A stretch of DNA of 64,000 bases from Paractinoplanes rishiriensis (GCF_016862375.1 NZ_BOMV01000040.1:1-64000), one strand, 5' to 3'; numbered from the stretch's first letter, positions 42,430-50,976 are shown. Made by a program: numbers and translations. The notes: generated by a model from the sequence alone, not told the origin.

Positions 42430-44133
42430 GTAGGGCGACCGGACCGGACGCGGCTCCTTCGGCTGCCGGTACGGATGCGCCCGGAACTGCTCGCTGTGCA
42501 ACCCGAACGACCGGTCCAGCTTGGGCATCCAGTACGAGTCGGCGTGGTTGCCCGGCCCGAGTTGGTAGTCGTGCCGGACGCCCTTGGAGGCCAGCGCCAC
42601 GCTCATCGACCGGGCCGCGGTGCCGAAGCCGTACTCGTCCTGGTCACCGCCGTCGAAGTAGAACCGGTGCCGCCCCAACTGCTCGGCCGTCAGCGCGGTG
42701 ACCATGGTGATCGGCCGCAGTCCCGCGTTGGCGGCCTGCTCGGCAGCCGTGCCGGCCAGCGGCGGAATGCTCAGCGCGCCGATGTGGCTGGCGATCGAAC
42801 TGAACAGCTCCGGGTGCGTGAGCCCGAGCGTGAACGCCCCCTGCCCACCCATCGACACACCCGAGATGCCCCGGTGCTCCCGGTCCGGGATGGTCCGGTA
42901 CGCCCGGTCGACCAGCGGCACGATCTCGCCCACGATCATCGACTTGAACCTGCCGGCTGACGTGTCCACGTACCAGCCGCTGCCACCGTCCGGGAAGACG
43001 ACGATCGTTTCCTCGAGGCCCTTCTCCCGGATCAGCCCGTCCAGCACGGAGTCCATGTCACGGGCTTCCCATTCGATGTTGCTGCCGTTCAGACCGTTCA
43101 GCATGTAGACGACCGGATACCGCCTGGCCGTCGTACGCGTATAACTTTTGGGCAGGTAGACGTTGAACTGCATCCGCCGCTCCATCGCCGCCGACTCGTA
43201 GGCGTCCCGGAAGAACCGCGCGTGGTCGCCCAGCTCGACACCCTTGCGCGGATCGAAATAGAGCATCTCCCGCTGCGGCGGCGCACCCGTCCAGCTGCGA
43301 ATCGTGTCCACCACGAGCCGCCCCTGGTCGTCCACGAAGACCTCGGCCTGCGCATCCGTGTAGCCGGAGGCAGCTACCTCGGCGAGCCGGCGAGCCGCCG
43401 TGTCTCCCTGATGGAAGAACCCCGGAGCCAGAGTCGCGGCATAACCGCGAAGATCGTGGCTGGCCATCGCCCGTTGCTGCCGGCTCAAAATCCTGCAGAC
43501 GTACGCGACCTGAGCCCTGCTGGCCGCGGTCCCCGTGATCCCGGCGAGCGCCCGCAGTCGCGCCTTGGAGAAGAGTCCCACCGGCCCCGAGTAGAACCCA
43601 CCGCCCCCGGTCCCGTCATACATCCGAACCGCGAGCACGTTGGTGCCGCCCCAGTTGAGCACCCCGTCCGCCGGGTAGTACTCCCGCGGCACCTCCCACG
43701 TAGAGTCAAACCCCGGCGGAAAACCCCCGGTCTTGCCGATCTCAGTCCCGTTGAGAAACGCCTGGTCAGCATCGTCGATCCGCCCCAACGCCGCCACCAC
43801 GGCCGAGTCGGTGACCCCCACCGGCCGCTCCGGCAACACAAACGTCTTGCGATACCAGGCAAACCCGTCATATGAGGCCAGCGCCGCATCGTTGTTCCAG
43901 TTGTCCGGAACGGCCCAGTCCCGCCACCCGGTGTCCACGAACGACGGCGCCGCCCACCCCGGATCGTCCCCCGTGGTGAACCGCCACCCGCCGCCCGCCA
44001 GGTCAACCCCAAAGTCGACAGACCCGGTAGTGGCACAACCGGCATCGGCCACCGCAGGCTCCCCCGGGACCACGGTAACGCTGGAAGCAACAAGAACAAC
44101 GGCCAGCAACTTGACCAGGCGGTGGTCCGGCAT
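42418..44133 (-). CDS. secreted esterase (feruloyl-esterase/D-type alpha/beta hydrolase) with N-terminal beta domain
   Basis: The ATG reading MPDHRLVKLL has GAGGAG 7 nt upstream. The 571-residue protein has a signal peptide (LLAVVLVASSVTVVPGEPAVA). A beta-sandwich domain (45-195, DDPGWAAPSFVDTGWRDWAVPDNWN) resembles the galactose-binding N-terminal domain of GH2 enzymes. A C-terminal esterase domain has VVYMLNGLNGS, nucleophile GVSMGGQGAF (Ser), GGDQDE and GPGNHADSYW (His). This matches the esterase D / Est1b family. Polysaccharide deacylation is likely. A TTTGACA region with a palindrome lies upstream. Confidence 0.91.
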   Translation of the reverse strand: MPDHRLVKLLAVVLVASSVTVVPGEPAVADAGCATTGSVDFGVDLAGGGWRFTTGDDPGWAAPSFVDTGWRDWAVPDNWNNDAALASYDGFAWYRKTFVLPERPVGVTDSAVVAALGRIDDADQAFLNGTEIGKTGGFPPGFDSTWEVPREYYPADGVLNWGGTNVLAVRMYDGTGGGGFYSGPVGLFSKARLRALAGITGTAASRAQVAYVCRILSRQQRAMASHDLRGYAATLAPGFFHQGDTAARRLAEVAASGYTDAQAEVFVDDQGRLVVDTIRSWTGAPPQREMLYFDPRKGVELGDHARFFRDAYESAAMERRMQFNVYLPKSYTRTTARRYPVVYMLNGLNGSNIEWEARDMDSVLDGLIREKGLEETIVVFPDGGSGWYVDTSAGRFKSMIVGEIVPLVDRAYRTIPDREHRGISGVSMGGQGAFTLGLTHPELFSSIASHIGALSIPPLAGTAAEQAANAGLRPITMVTALTAEQLGRHRFYFDGGDQDEYGFGTAARSMSVALASKGVRHDYQLGPGNHADSYWMPKLDRSFGLHSEQFRAHPYRQPKEPRPVRSPYLWP

Positions 44134-44567
44134 GGACTGCTCCTCAGCTGTCTGCCACGAGGCCCCGACGCAACCGTCGAACACTCGCAACATTCCCCAC
44201 CGTTGTCAAACGATCGTTAAGGAGCCAACTCCCACCGCCAGACCCAGGCCCACAACGCGCAGACTCCCCACCCAGCCCCGCCGCGCACACTCCCAGGCAG
44301 CCACGCCAAAGCCGCCCGCCACCGCCCGGAATCCAGAACCCAGCCACCTCAGCCGAGCGATCGCTTCCGGGCCGCAAACAATGCGCCCCACATCGCACCG
44401 CGCGCCCCGCACCGCGGACGGCCGCCACCGTTGACTGCGCCCGTCCCAGGCACCTACCCGCCACCGGCAGGAGCCCTGACCCGCGATCAATTTCGCGATG
44501 CCCGATATTTCGATATTTCCGTGGCTTTATGCCATCCCTTTCATGCCGCGGCTTCATCGACGGACCG
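44134..44567. other. gene-free stretch upstream of the esterase gene
   Basis: The longest gene-free stretch in the window. It holds a palindrome at 44209-44218, a CGATATTT direct repeat near 44503-44520, and a TTGACA on the minus strand at 44204-44209. No coding frame with the codon pattern of this genome is present, and I see no ncRNA family. Confidence 0.5.
44209..44218. promoter_or_regulatory. perfect palindrome AACGATCGTT, possible LacI-type operator
   Basis: A 10-bp perfect palindrome abuts the minus-strand TTTGACA upstream of the secreted esterase gene. LacI-family regulators of carbohydrate genes bind sites of this kind; no regulator is nearby. Confidence 0.3.
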
Positions 44568-44599
44568 GAGCTAGCGGTGAGCTAGCGGTGAGCTAGCGG
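44568..44599. repeat. 11-bp tandem repeat (3 copies) across the DUF3040 stop codon
   Basis: Three tandem copies of GAGCTAGCGGT (the last incomplete) run from the DUF3040 stop codon downstream; each copy carries a TAG on the gene's strand. Confidence 0.85.
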
Positions 44600-44877
44600 C
44601 CCGGGGCTCGGCTGCGGATGAGGCGGTGGGCTGCTGCGGCTGCGGTCATCGTGGCGCCCAGGGCGGATACGGCGGCGGGGATCCACCAGCCGGCCACGGC
44701 CAGGATCAACGCCATGACGTAGAGCGCCACGGTGCCGACCATCAGCACCACCGGGGCTCGCCGATGGCCGGCCGGTGAGGACTGGCCCTCTCTCATGCGG
44801 GCGCAGAAATCGGGATCGTCGCGTAGCAACTGGCGCTCCAACTGCGCCAACCGACGGCTGTCTTCCCTGCTCAACAT
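44593..44877 (-). CDS. DUF3040 family membrane protein
   Basis: The 94-residue protein matches DUF3040. It begins MLSREDSRRLAQLERQLLRDDPDF, the conserved N-terminal helix. Two membrane helices follow (VVLMVGTVALYVMALILAV and WIPAAVSALGATMTAAAA) with a basic C-terminus. These small proteins are common in actinomycetes; none has a clear role, though some are near division or stress genes. The stop codon lies within an 11-bp tandem repeat. An 8-bp inverted repeat lies about 30 bases upstream of the start. Confidence 0.88.
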   Translation of the reverse strand: MLSREDSRRLAQLERQLLRDDPDFCARMREGQSSPAGHRRAPVVLMVGTVALYVMALILAVAGWWIPAAVSALGATMTAAAAAHRLIRSRAPGR

Positions 44878-44908
44878 GTCGCCACCTCCGGTCGGCCCGG
44901 CTGCAGAT

Positions 44909-44934
44909 CGATCGAGGAGGAGCTATCTCGATCG
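44909..44934. promoter_or_regulatory. inverted repeat upstream of DUF3040 gene
   Basis: CGATCGAG and CTCGATCG, perfect 8-bp arms, flank a 10-base centre. It could be an operator for DUF3040 or a hairpin. GTGCCA/TGGCAC arms at 44935-44969 form a second, looser pair. Confidence 0.35.
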
Positions 44935-45041
44935 GTGCCATTGTTACTCGTACGTCACCTGATTGGCACTCCCGGTGATGCCAGTTCCCCGCCGCCGCAA
45001 GATTTACCCGCGGGACTTGCGCTGCCGTCCATATGGGGCAA

Positions 45042-46136
45042 TCACTCGAACGTGACGGTGGCCTCGCCGACCTCGCGTGCCCGGGCGACGTGGGCAGCCT
45101 CCTCCTCCACCTGCTTGCGGCGCGCGGCCGGCCATGACCCGAACGCGGTGACGGTGAGGTCGACCCGCTTGCGCCCGGCCGTCTTGGCCCGCCAGACTCC
45201 GACGATCTCACCGTCCGCCAGCACGACGCCCGGGTTGCCCAGGATGCGCCACACCTCTTTCTGCTGGCCGCGGTCGGGCACCAACAGGTCGCGGTCGCGG
45301 GACTGGAGCAGCGGATCCATCCCCGCCAGCAACCGCACGCCAGACGGCCGCTCGGCCTTGGACAGCGTGGTCTCCGCGTCGGCCGGCAGCCAGCACTTCC
45401 GGCCGTCGACCTGCACCTCGACCAGGCCGTCGGGCCACACCCGTTTCATCTCGGCGGTCGTGCTGCCCAGGTATTTCCCCACCTCCATGGGCGTGGCCGG
45501 GCCGAGGAACCGCAGATAGGTCCTGATCAGGTCGCCGATGCCCTCGTTTTCGCTGGGCTGCGGCGGACCGTCCGGGATCGGGCCGAGCATCGCGTCGCGG
45601 CCGCGGGACTGCACCTCGACGCCGCCGGCCAGCCCGGAATGCTGCCAGACGTTGCCCGCGATGTGCTGCGCGCCGCACGACTTGCAGTAGTAGGTGAGTT
45701 CGGCCGGGACCCGGCGGCTCACCTCGGTGCTCACCTCGCCGCGCGGCATCGGCCCGGTCAGCACTTTGCGGAACGCGGCGGCGGTCGCGGTGAACGCGGC
45801 GATCCCGAGCTTCATGCCGTCAGGAATCTGGCCGCTCTTGATCCGGGCGGTGGCGTCGGCGTCGCTGACCGGCCACAGCTGCTTGACCAGGGCGGACAGG
45901 TCGGCACGGCGATGCAGGTGGGGCGCGCCGCGCGCGGCCCACACGGTGATCAGACGGTCGTCGTCGAGGCGCGCGGTGGTGCGGGCGGCGAGCGCGACGC
46001 GTTGCGAGCCGGGCGAATATTCCTGTACGCCGAGGTCGAGCAGGGGCAGGTCGCCGGGCTTTTTCCGGCCGCGGTCGGTCAGGCCCTGCGCGGCCGAACG
46101 GTATGCCATCACCTGTGCACGATCGACGCTGACCAT
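45042..46136 (-). CDS. winged-helix DNA-binding protein of the AlkZ-like family
   Basis: The ATG reading MVSVDRAQV has GAGGAGG a few bases upstream and gives 364 residues. The sequence (ARTTARLDDDRLITVWAARGAPHLHRRADL, and GMDPLLQSRDRDLLVPD) fits the HTH_42/AlkZ-like family. AlkZ and YcaQ glycosylases unhook interstrand crosslinks, but the QxQ or QxD catalytic motif of the family is not clear to me here. A CxxC pair (CKSC) in the middle is unusual. A DNA-repair role is possible, not shown. Confidence 0.82.
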   Translation of the reverse strand: MVSVDRAQVMAYRSAAQGLTDRGRKKPGDLPLLDLGVQEYSPGSQRVALAARTTARLDDDRLITVWAARGAPHLHRRADLSALVKQLWPVSDADATARIKSGQIPDGMKLGIAAFTATAAAFRKVLTGPMPRGEVSTEVSRRVPAELTYYCKSCGAQHIAGNVWQHSGLAGGVEVQSRGRDAMLGPIPDGPPQPSENEGIGDLIRTYLRFLGPATPMEVGKYLGSTTAEMKRVWPDGLVEVQVDGRKCWLPADAETTLSKAERPSGVRLLAGMDPLLQSRDRDLLVPDRGQQKEVWRILGNPGVVLADGEIVGVWRAKTAGRKRVDLTVTAFGSWPAARRKQVEEEAAHVARAREVGEATVTFE

Positions 46137-46174
46137 GGCACCTCCTCGGGTCGACTGCGACCTGTCCCGCAGGG

Positions 46175-46792
46175 TCATTGCCCTGATGTGCGACGACCGT
46201 ACCGCCGGGCTGCGACATTTCTCAGCCGTTCGAGGCGGCTGCCCGACCGGCTCTCCACGAGTTCCCAGGTATCCAGGCTGCTCGGGCCGTGCGGGCCGAC
46301 CTGGAGAATCGGCGGTTCCCCGGTGAGCTGGTATCCGCAGCGACGCGCCACCGCGATGCTCGCCGTGTTACCGGGGTCGATCCGCAGGAGCAGGCGGCTC
46401 AGTTTCAGCGTGCTTCGCGCGTACCCGGACAGCAGTGAGAGTGACCCCGACGCAAGCCCGCGCCGACGATGCCGCGCGCCCACTAGATAGCCGAGTTCGG
46501 CCTCCTTGAGGCCGGCGTCGACGCCGAAGAGCAGCACCTCGCCGAGCGGTCGCCCGCCGTCCGCGGTGATCGCGAGCTGAAGCCGCTGCCCGGTGACCCG
46601 GCCCTGATGCGCCCGTTTGAGGTAGGCGATGCCGGCCTCGACATCGAACGGTGACGGCATCGGCGTCCACCGGGCGATATCCGGTTCGTCGAGCATCTCA
46701 ACAAGGTCATCGAGGTCCTCGGACCGCCACTCGCGCAGGACGATGCCGTCTCCCGTCAGGGTGATCGGGAAGGGAAGACGACTGCCGGCCAC
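46175..46792 (-). CDS. GNAT acetyltransferase (RimJ/RimL-like)
   Basis: The 205-residue protein has GNAT signatures: VLREWRSEDLDDLVEMLDEPDIARWTP at the N-terminus, the acetyl-CoA loop RHRRRGLASGSLSLL, and NTASIAVARRCGY. Proteins like this acetylate ribosomal protein N-termini, aminoglycosides or small amines; the substrate cannot be told. The GTG start has a CAGGAT hexamer 6 nt upstream, a weak leaderless call. It is divergent from a TetR gene, 123 bases apart. Confidence 0.9.
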   Translation of the reverse strand: MAGSRLPFPITLTGDGIVLREWRSEDLDDLVEMLDEPDIARWTPMPSPFDVEAGIAYLKRAHQGRVTGQRLQLAITADGGRPLGEVLLFGVDAGLKEAELGYLVGARHRRRGLASGSLSLLSGYARSTLKLSRLLLRIDPGNTASIAVARRCGYQLTGEPPILQVGPHGPSSLDTWELVESRSGSRLERLRNVAARRYGRRTSGQ

Positions 46793-46903
46793 AGCTTGAT
46801 CCTGCCCGTATGGACCCGGTTCCGGCCAGTAGCGATCGTTATGAAGCCCATGAGTGATAAGTCATCAGCCGCTCGGCTGGCGCTGCGGTTACGGCCCAGG
46901 TCC

Positions 46904-46909
46904 TACGGT
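46904..46909 (+). promoter_or_regulatory. -10 hexamer TACGGT, leaderless tetR start
   Basis: TACGGT ends 6 nt before the GTG at 46916; no ribosome-binding site. Confidence 0.5.
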
Positions 46910-46915
46910 TGACCC

Positions 46916-47554
46916 GTGAACGAGCCGAACGCGGTGGCAGCACAACGAGGCGAAACCTACGGTGGCCGCTCCCGCCAGCAGCGCTCCGCCGACCGCCGCG
47001 ACCGCATCCTCGCCGCGGCCCTGCAACTTTTCGGCACGCGCGACTACGAAGCGGTCACGGTCGCCGATGTCTGCACCGCTGCCCGAGTGGCCAAGCGGTA
47101 CTTCTACGACCACTTCATCGACCGCTGCGATCTGCTGCGCGCCCTGCACCGCCAGCAGAACGAATGGCTCCTTTCCGAGATCGAGACCGCAACCCCGAAG
47201 CGCCCGTCGACCATCGACGAGTTGCTGCGCCCCGGCGTGCGGAAGCTGTTGAACTTGCTTCGAGACAATCCGGAACGGGCCCAGGTCATCTATCTGAATA
47301 CGCCCCGCATGGACACCCAGCGACTGGACACCCAGCGACGCGGTGTGCTGCACGAGGGCGCGGCTTTTCTCGGGAAGCTGCTGCGTCCGGTGCTGGGCCG
47401 CCCCGACGACAACGTGCGCCACGAGCTCATGCTGCTGGCCGCCGTGGCCGGAGTGAGTGAGGTCATCATCGACTGGCTGGTCCGGGGCATGACGGACGAC
47501 CTCGACCAGTTGACCGATCACCTGACCGGTTTCTGCTCGGCGATCTTCCGCTAG
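46916..47554 (+). CDS. TetR family transcriptional regulator
   Basis: The 212-residue protein has a clear N-terminal helix-turn-helix (RRDRILAAALQLFGTRDYEAVTVADVCTAARVAKRYFYDHF, in two parts). The ligand domain contains DTQRLDTQRR, a small in-frame duplication. The ligand is unknown. It converges on a saccharopine-dehydrogenase-like gene (16-base gap) and is divergent from the GNAT gene, which may be its target. Confidence 0.92.
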   Translation: MNEPNAVAAQRGETYGGRSRQQRSADRRDRILAAALQLFGTRDYEAVTVADVCTAARVAKRYFYDHFIDRCDLLRALHRQQNEWLLSEIETATPKRPSTIDELLRPGVRKLLNLLRDNPERAQVIYLNTPRMDTQRLDTQRRGVLHEGAAFLGKLLRPVLGRPDDNVRHELMLLAAVAGVSEVIIDWLVRGMTDDLDQLTDHLTGFCSAIFR

Positions 47555-47570
47555 TGGCTAATACCGGCGT

Positions 47571-48809
47571 TTATGACTTGGCTGCGGTTATCTCCATTCC
47601 GGCGGCGCGAAGGCGGTTGACCAGCGCGTCGCCCAGTGCGGTTGCGGGGGTGAGGACGCCGCCGCTCGAAGGAGGCAGAGCGTCGCGGTCGTGGATCAAT
47701 GCGAGTGCCGATTCGCTGAGCATCACAGCGGTGGCGGCGTAGCCCGGGTCGCCCTTGGCCCGGAATCGCGCGGTGTAGCGCGCCCCGGTGCTCGTCGTGG
47801 TGAACAGGTCGATCGTGAAGTGGCCGGCATTGCGGGCCTGCTCACTCGGCCCCTCGCCCGGCTTGGGCAGAATCCGGTCGAGCACGAACCGGGTCGGCGG
47901 CAGCGACAGCCCGACGACCAGGGCGCCGAGCCCCACCTTGGTGACCATCGCCAGCACCGGGGACAGCGGCGAAGCGCCGACGCTCATCGCCTCCCGGTAG
48001 CGGAACTGTCGCCCGTACGCCCACCCGAGCAACGCGTTGCTGCGCCGCACCACCCGGGTGTTGTAAGACGCCATCACGAACGGCGCCAGCGAACCGCGCA
48101 GCCGCGGGTCGACCTCGGTCCCGTTCAGGATGGCCATGTCGTCCTGGCGGCCGAGATCCGGCTCGGCGGCCCGGTCCGGGCTCAGTGAATACGGGCTGGC
48201 GGCCAGCCGTCGCAACCGGCGGTCGTTCTTGATCACGTCGAGCTGGTTGCGCATCGAGTCGATGGTGCCGCCGCTGAACCCGCCGCGCATGCTCGTGACC
48301 ACCAGCGTGGTGTCGGTGAGCTCGCCGGCGTCGTCGGCCTTGACCTGCCGATCGAGAACGTGCACCCCGATGTCCGACGGGATCGAGTCGAAGCCGCAGG
48401 AGTGCACGATCCGGGCGCCGGTCTGCGCTGCCAGCTCATGATTTTCGTCGATGCTCTCCCGGGCGAACAGCACCTCGCCGGTCAGGTCGACGTAGTCGGT
48501 GCCGGCGGCGGCACAGGAGTGCACGAGCGCCTTGCCGTACTTCGCGTAGGGACCCACGGTGGTCAGCACCACCCGGGCCGAGGCCGCGAGGCGATCAACG
48601 GCTGCCGCGTCGGACGCGTCCGCCACCAGGATCGGCCAGTCGACGCCGAGCCGCTGCCTGACCTCGGCGAGCCTGGATTCGGACCGGCCCGCCAGTGCGA
48701 CGCGCGTGCCGGCCGGAGCGTGACCGGCCAGGTATTTCGCCACCAGCACCCCGACGAAGCCGGATGCGCCGTAGACGACGATGTCGTGCTCGCGGACCGA
48801 CCCGCTCAT
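47571..48809 (-). CDS. saccharopine dehydrogenase NADP-binding family protein (trans-acting enoyl-reductase-like)
   Basis: The ATG reading MSGSVREHD has GGAGG 6 nt upstream and gives 412 residues. The N-terminal Rossmann loop is VVYGASGFVGVLVAKYLA, followed by DASDAAAVDRLAASARVVLTTVGPYAKYG. The family includes trans-acting enoyl reductases that partner with polyketide synthases for phenolic glycolipids (Rv2953-like), and lysine-pathway enzymes. No PKS is nearby, so the physiological substrate is open. A hydrophobic segment near the C-terminus may bind membranes. Confidence 0.9.
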   Translation of the reverse strand: MSGSVREHDIVVYGASGFVGVLVAKYLAGHAPAGTRVALAGRSESRLAEVRQRLGVDWPILVADASDAAAVDRLAASARVVLTTVGPYAKYGKALVHSCAAAGTDYVDLTGEVLFARESIDENHELAAQTGARIVHSCGFDSIPSDIGVHVLDRQVKADDAGELTDTTLVVTSMRGGFSGGTIDSMRNQLDVIKNDRRLRRLAASPYSLSPDRAAEPDLGRQDDMAILNGTEVDPRLRGSLAPFVMASYNTRVVRRSNALLGWAYGRQFRYREAMSVGASPLSPVLAMVTKVGLGALVVGLSLPPTRFVLDRILPKPGEGPSEQARNAGHFTIDLFTTTSTGARYTARFRAKGDPGYAATAVMLSESALALIHDRDALPPSSGGVLTPATALGDALVNRLRAAGMEITAAKS

Positions 48810-48895
48810 GTTTGCCTCCATCCGCATAAGTTACTTCGCGGTAACGCCCGCCGCGAGATGTCGCGGCCAACTGCCGGCCGTGCGAGGGTGACGAG

Positions 48896-49531
48896 ATGGC
48901 CGCCGACCCGCACCTCGCGCCGCACTGGGACACGGCGGCGCTGATCACCATCGACATGCAGCGCGACTTCCTGTCGGATGCACCGTTCGGCCTGGCGGGC
49001 ACGACCGAGATCCTCCCCAACCTGGCGAAGCTCACCGAAACCTTCCGCGCCACCGGCCGGCCGATCGTCCACATCGTCCGGTTGTACCCGGTAGACGGTC
49101 AGGACGTCGATCGCGTGCGGCGGACGCTGGTGCAGGGCGGCGCGGTGTTTGTCCAGCCCGGCACCCCCGGCCGGCTGCTGGCGCCCGGTCTGGCCCCGGC
49201 CGACGACCTCGACGACGAAACCCTGCTGCGCGGCGAACCACAACGGCTCGGTCCGGCCGAGTACGCCGTCTACAAGCCGCGGTGGGGCGCCTTTTATCGC
49301 ACCAAGCTCGACGAACTGCTCGCCGGCCACGGTGTCGACACCCTCGTCTTCGCCGGCTGCAACCTGCCGAACTGCCCCCGCGCCAGCATCATCGAGGCGC
49401 ACGAGCGCGACTACCGGGTCGTCCTCGTTACCGACGCTGTCTCCCAGGCCAGCGAGCAGGGCTTCCGCGAGATCGAGGGCCTCGGGACGGTGCTGTGCAC
49501 CACCGCCGAGGCGGTCAGCCCGTCGGCGTGA
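48896..49531 (+). CDS. isochorismatase-family cysteine hydrolase
   Basis: The 211-residue protein has the catalytic triad of the family: Asp20 in TIDMQRDF, Lys127 in YKPRWGAF and Cys160 in GCNLPNCPRASIIEA. Members hydrolyse isochorismate, nicotinamide or ureido compounds. Nicotinamidase zinc residues are not obvious, and a lone isochorismatase without siderophore genes suggests an amidohydrolase. GAGGG lies near the ATG. It overlaps the convergent SnoaL-like gene by 17 bases. Confidence 0.92.
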   Translation: MAADPHLAPHWDTAALITIDMQRDFLSDAPFGLAGTTEILPNLAKLTETFRATGRPIVHIVRLYPVDGQDVDRVRRTLVQGGAVFVQPGTPGRLLAPGLAPADDLDDETLLRGEPQRLGPAEYAVYKPRWGAFYRTKLDELLAGHGVDTLVFAGCNLPNCPRASIIEAHERDYRVVLVTDAVSQASEQGFREIEGLGTVLCTTAEAVSPSA

Positions 49532-49880
49532 CGAACTCGGGCTGATCCAGCACCCGCAGCCACGTGCCGTCGGGCTGACGGCGCACCACCTGCGCCCGCG
49601 CGCCGGAGCCGTCCCGCGGGGGTGTCGAGGTCAGCGCCAACTCACCGCTGATCAGCGTGGGCAGCGGTTCCTCGGGCTCGAACTGTGGCATGTGCGGCAG
49701 CGCCTCCTCCCACAGGTGCTGGATCGCGGCCCGTCCGACGGTCTGCCGACCCGGCGGATAGGCCATCACGGCATCCTCCTCGTAGAGCTGGGCCAGGCCC
49801 TCGGCATCCTTGGCGTTGGCGCGTTCGACGAACAGCCGGGTCAGGTCTTCGGGCTTGTGAGCCTTGTTGCGTTCGGTCAT
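49515..49880 (-). CDS. SnoaL/NTF2-like protein
   Basis: The ATG reading MTERNKAHKPEDL gives 121 residues. The cone-like NTF2 fold is suggested by LTRLFVERANAKDAEGLAQLYEEDAVMAYPPG, the classic first half of SnoaL-like/DUF4440 members. Such proteins include polyketide cyclases, ketosteroid isomerases and orphan domains, so no substrate can be named. It is divergent from a LysR regulator, 70 bases apart, which is probably its regulator. Confidence 0.88.
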   Translation of the reverse strand: MTERNKAHKPEDLTRLFVERANAKDAEGLAQLYEEDAVMAYPPGRQTVGRAAIQHLWEEALPHMPQFEPEEPLPTLISGELALTSTPPRDGSGARAQVVRRQPDGTWLRVLDQPEFVTPTG

Positions 49881-49926
49881 GCACCTACCCTTCTCCGAGG
49901 TAGTTGAGAAGTCCAATGCATGGTCT

Positions 49927-49941
49927 TTCTAGTTACTAGAA
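49927..49941. promoter_or_regulatory. perfect palindrome TTCTAGTTACTAGAA, LysR-type box
   Basis: A 7-1-7 perfect inverted repeat containing T-N11-A, the LysR-box rule, lies between the divergent SnoaL and lysR genes. It overlaps TAGAAT (49937-49942), a -10 candidate 8 nt before the lysR ATG. Confidence 0.6.
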
Positions 49942-49950
49942 TCTGCGCTT

Positions 49951-50841
49951 ATGGAACTGCGCCAGCTGGAATACTTCGTGGCGGTGGCCGAGACCGCCAA
50001 CTTCACCCGGGCCGCCGAGCGCGTGCACATCTCCCAATCCGGGATCAGCGCGCAGATCAAGGCACTGGAGACCGAGCTGGGCACCCCGCTCTTCGACCGC
50101 TCGGGGCGAACCGCGCGGCTCACCGAGGCGGGTGTCGTGGCGCTGCCGTACGCGCAGATCGCGCTGGACGCTGCCACCGACCTGAGGAGCGCGATCGACG
50201 ATCTGAAGGGGCTGGTACGCGGTCATCTCACCATCGGCATGGTGACCGGGTGCGAGGTGAAGCCGCTGTTCGCCGCGCTGGCCGCGTTCCACCGCGAGCA
50301 TCCCTACATCGAGCTCGAACTCATCGAGGGAACCTCGGACCATCTGATCGCCGCGGTGCGTGCCAGCGTCGCCGACATCGCGCTGGTCGGGACGGCCGGC
50401 GAGCCACCGGAATACCTCGAAGCCCAGGTGATCGCCCGGGAAGGCCTGGTGGCGCTGGTCCAACCCGACTCTCCACTGGCGACAAAATCGGAGTTACCAC
50501 TGATCAAGCTGACGGAGTACGCTCTCGTCACGTTGCCCGAGGGGACCGGTATCCGCGCCACTTTCGACGAGGCGTGTGTGACCGCGGGCCTGATGCCTGA
50601 CGTTGCGCTGGTCGCGTCAGCACCGGGAGCCGTCGCAGATCTGGCGTCGCGCGGCATGGGAGTAGCGGTGCTGAGCGAGTCGATGGCTGTCGCCTACCCG
50701 AACCTGGTGGCAGTGCCGATCACCGAGGTTGGCATGCCGGCGTTGCTGACGCTGGTCTGGCGGCCGCGGGTCAGCTCGGCGTTGGCCGCACTGCTGCCGC
50801 ACTGCCGGCGTGCCTTCGGCGAGGCGGCACCGGAGACCTGA
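49951..50841 (+). CDS. LysR family transcriptional regulator
   Basis: The 296-residue protein has the standard N-terminal winged helix (MELRQLEYFVAVAETANFTRAAERVHISQSGISAQIKALE in sequence, of which I give only short parts) and an effector domain that includes GHLTIGMVTGCEV. The first 20 residues fit the family exactly. It is divergent from the SnoaL-like gene. A perfect LysR-type palindrome sits in the 70-base gap. The 3' end runs into a tandem repeat array that contains a copy of the stop codon context. Confidence 0.95.
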   Translation: MELRQLEYFVAVAETANFTRAAERVHISQSGISAQIKALETELGTPLFDRSGRTARLTEAGVVALPYAQIALDAATDLRSAIDDLKGLVRGHLTIGMVTGCEVKPLFAALAAFHREHPYIELELIEGTSDHLIAAVRASVADIALVGTAGEPPEYLEAQVIAREGLVALVQPDSPLATKSELPLIKLTEYALVTLPEGTGIRATFDEACVTAGLMPDVALVASAPGAVADLASRGMGVAVLSESMAVAYPNLVAVPITEVGMPALLTLVWRPRVSSALAALLPHCRRAFGEAAPET

Positions 50842-50976
50842 CGTCGGTGAAACCTGCGGTTGACGAAGCCTGAGGCCAATGAAGCCTGCGGTCGACGGAG
50901 CCTGAGGTCAATGAAGCCTGCGGTCGACGAAGCCTGAGGCCAATGAAGCCTGCGGTCGACGAAGCCTGAGGTACGA
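50833..50976. repeat. 16/32-bp tandem repeat array starting at the lysR stop codon
   Basis: Nine 16-bp half units follow without spacers. Two half types alternate, GAAGCCTGCGGTCGAC and GAAGCCTGAGGCCAAT, so the visible period is 32 bp. The first degenerate half unit (50833-50848) includes the lysR stop codon. The halves carry GAAGCCTGA, similar to the gene end GAGACCTGA. The array is non-coding in the forward direction. No spacers or cas genes exist, so it is not a CRISPR array. Confidence 0.9.

Noticed and set aside
44144..44557. 137-codon frame in the gap upstream of the esterase
   Set aside because: No ribosome-binding site, atypical codon pattern, no recognisable motif.
50849..50973. CRISPR-like direct repeats of 32 bp
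   Set aside because: The units follow each other with no spacers, alternate between two types and no cas gene is present; this is a tandem minisatellite.
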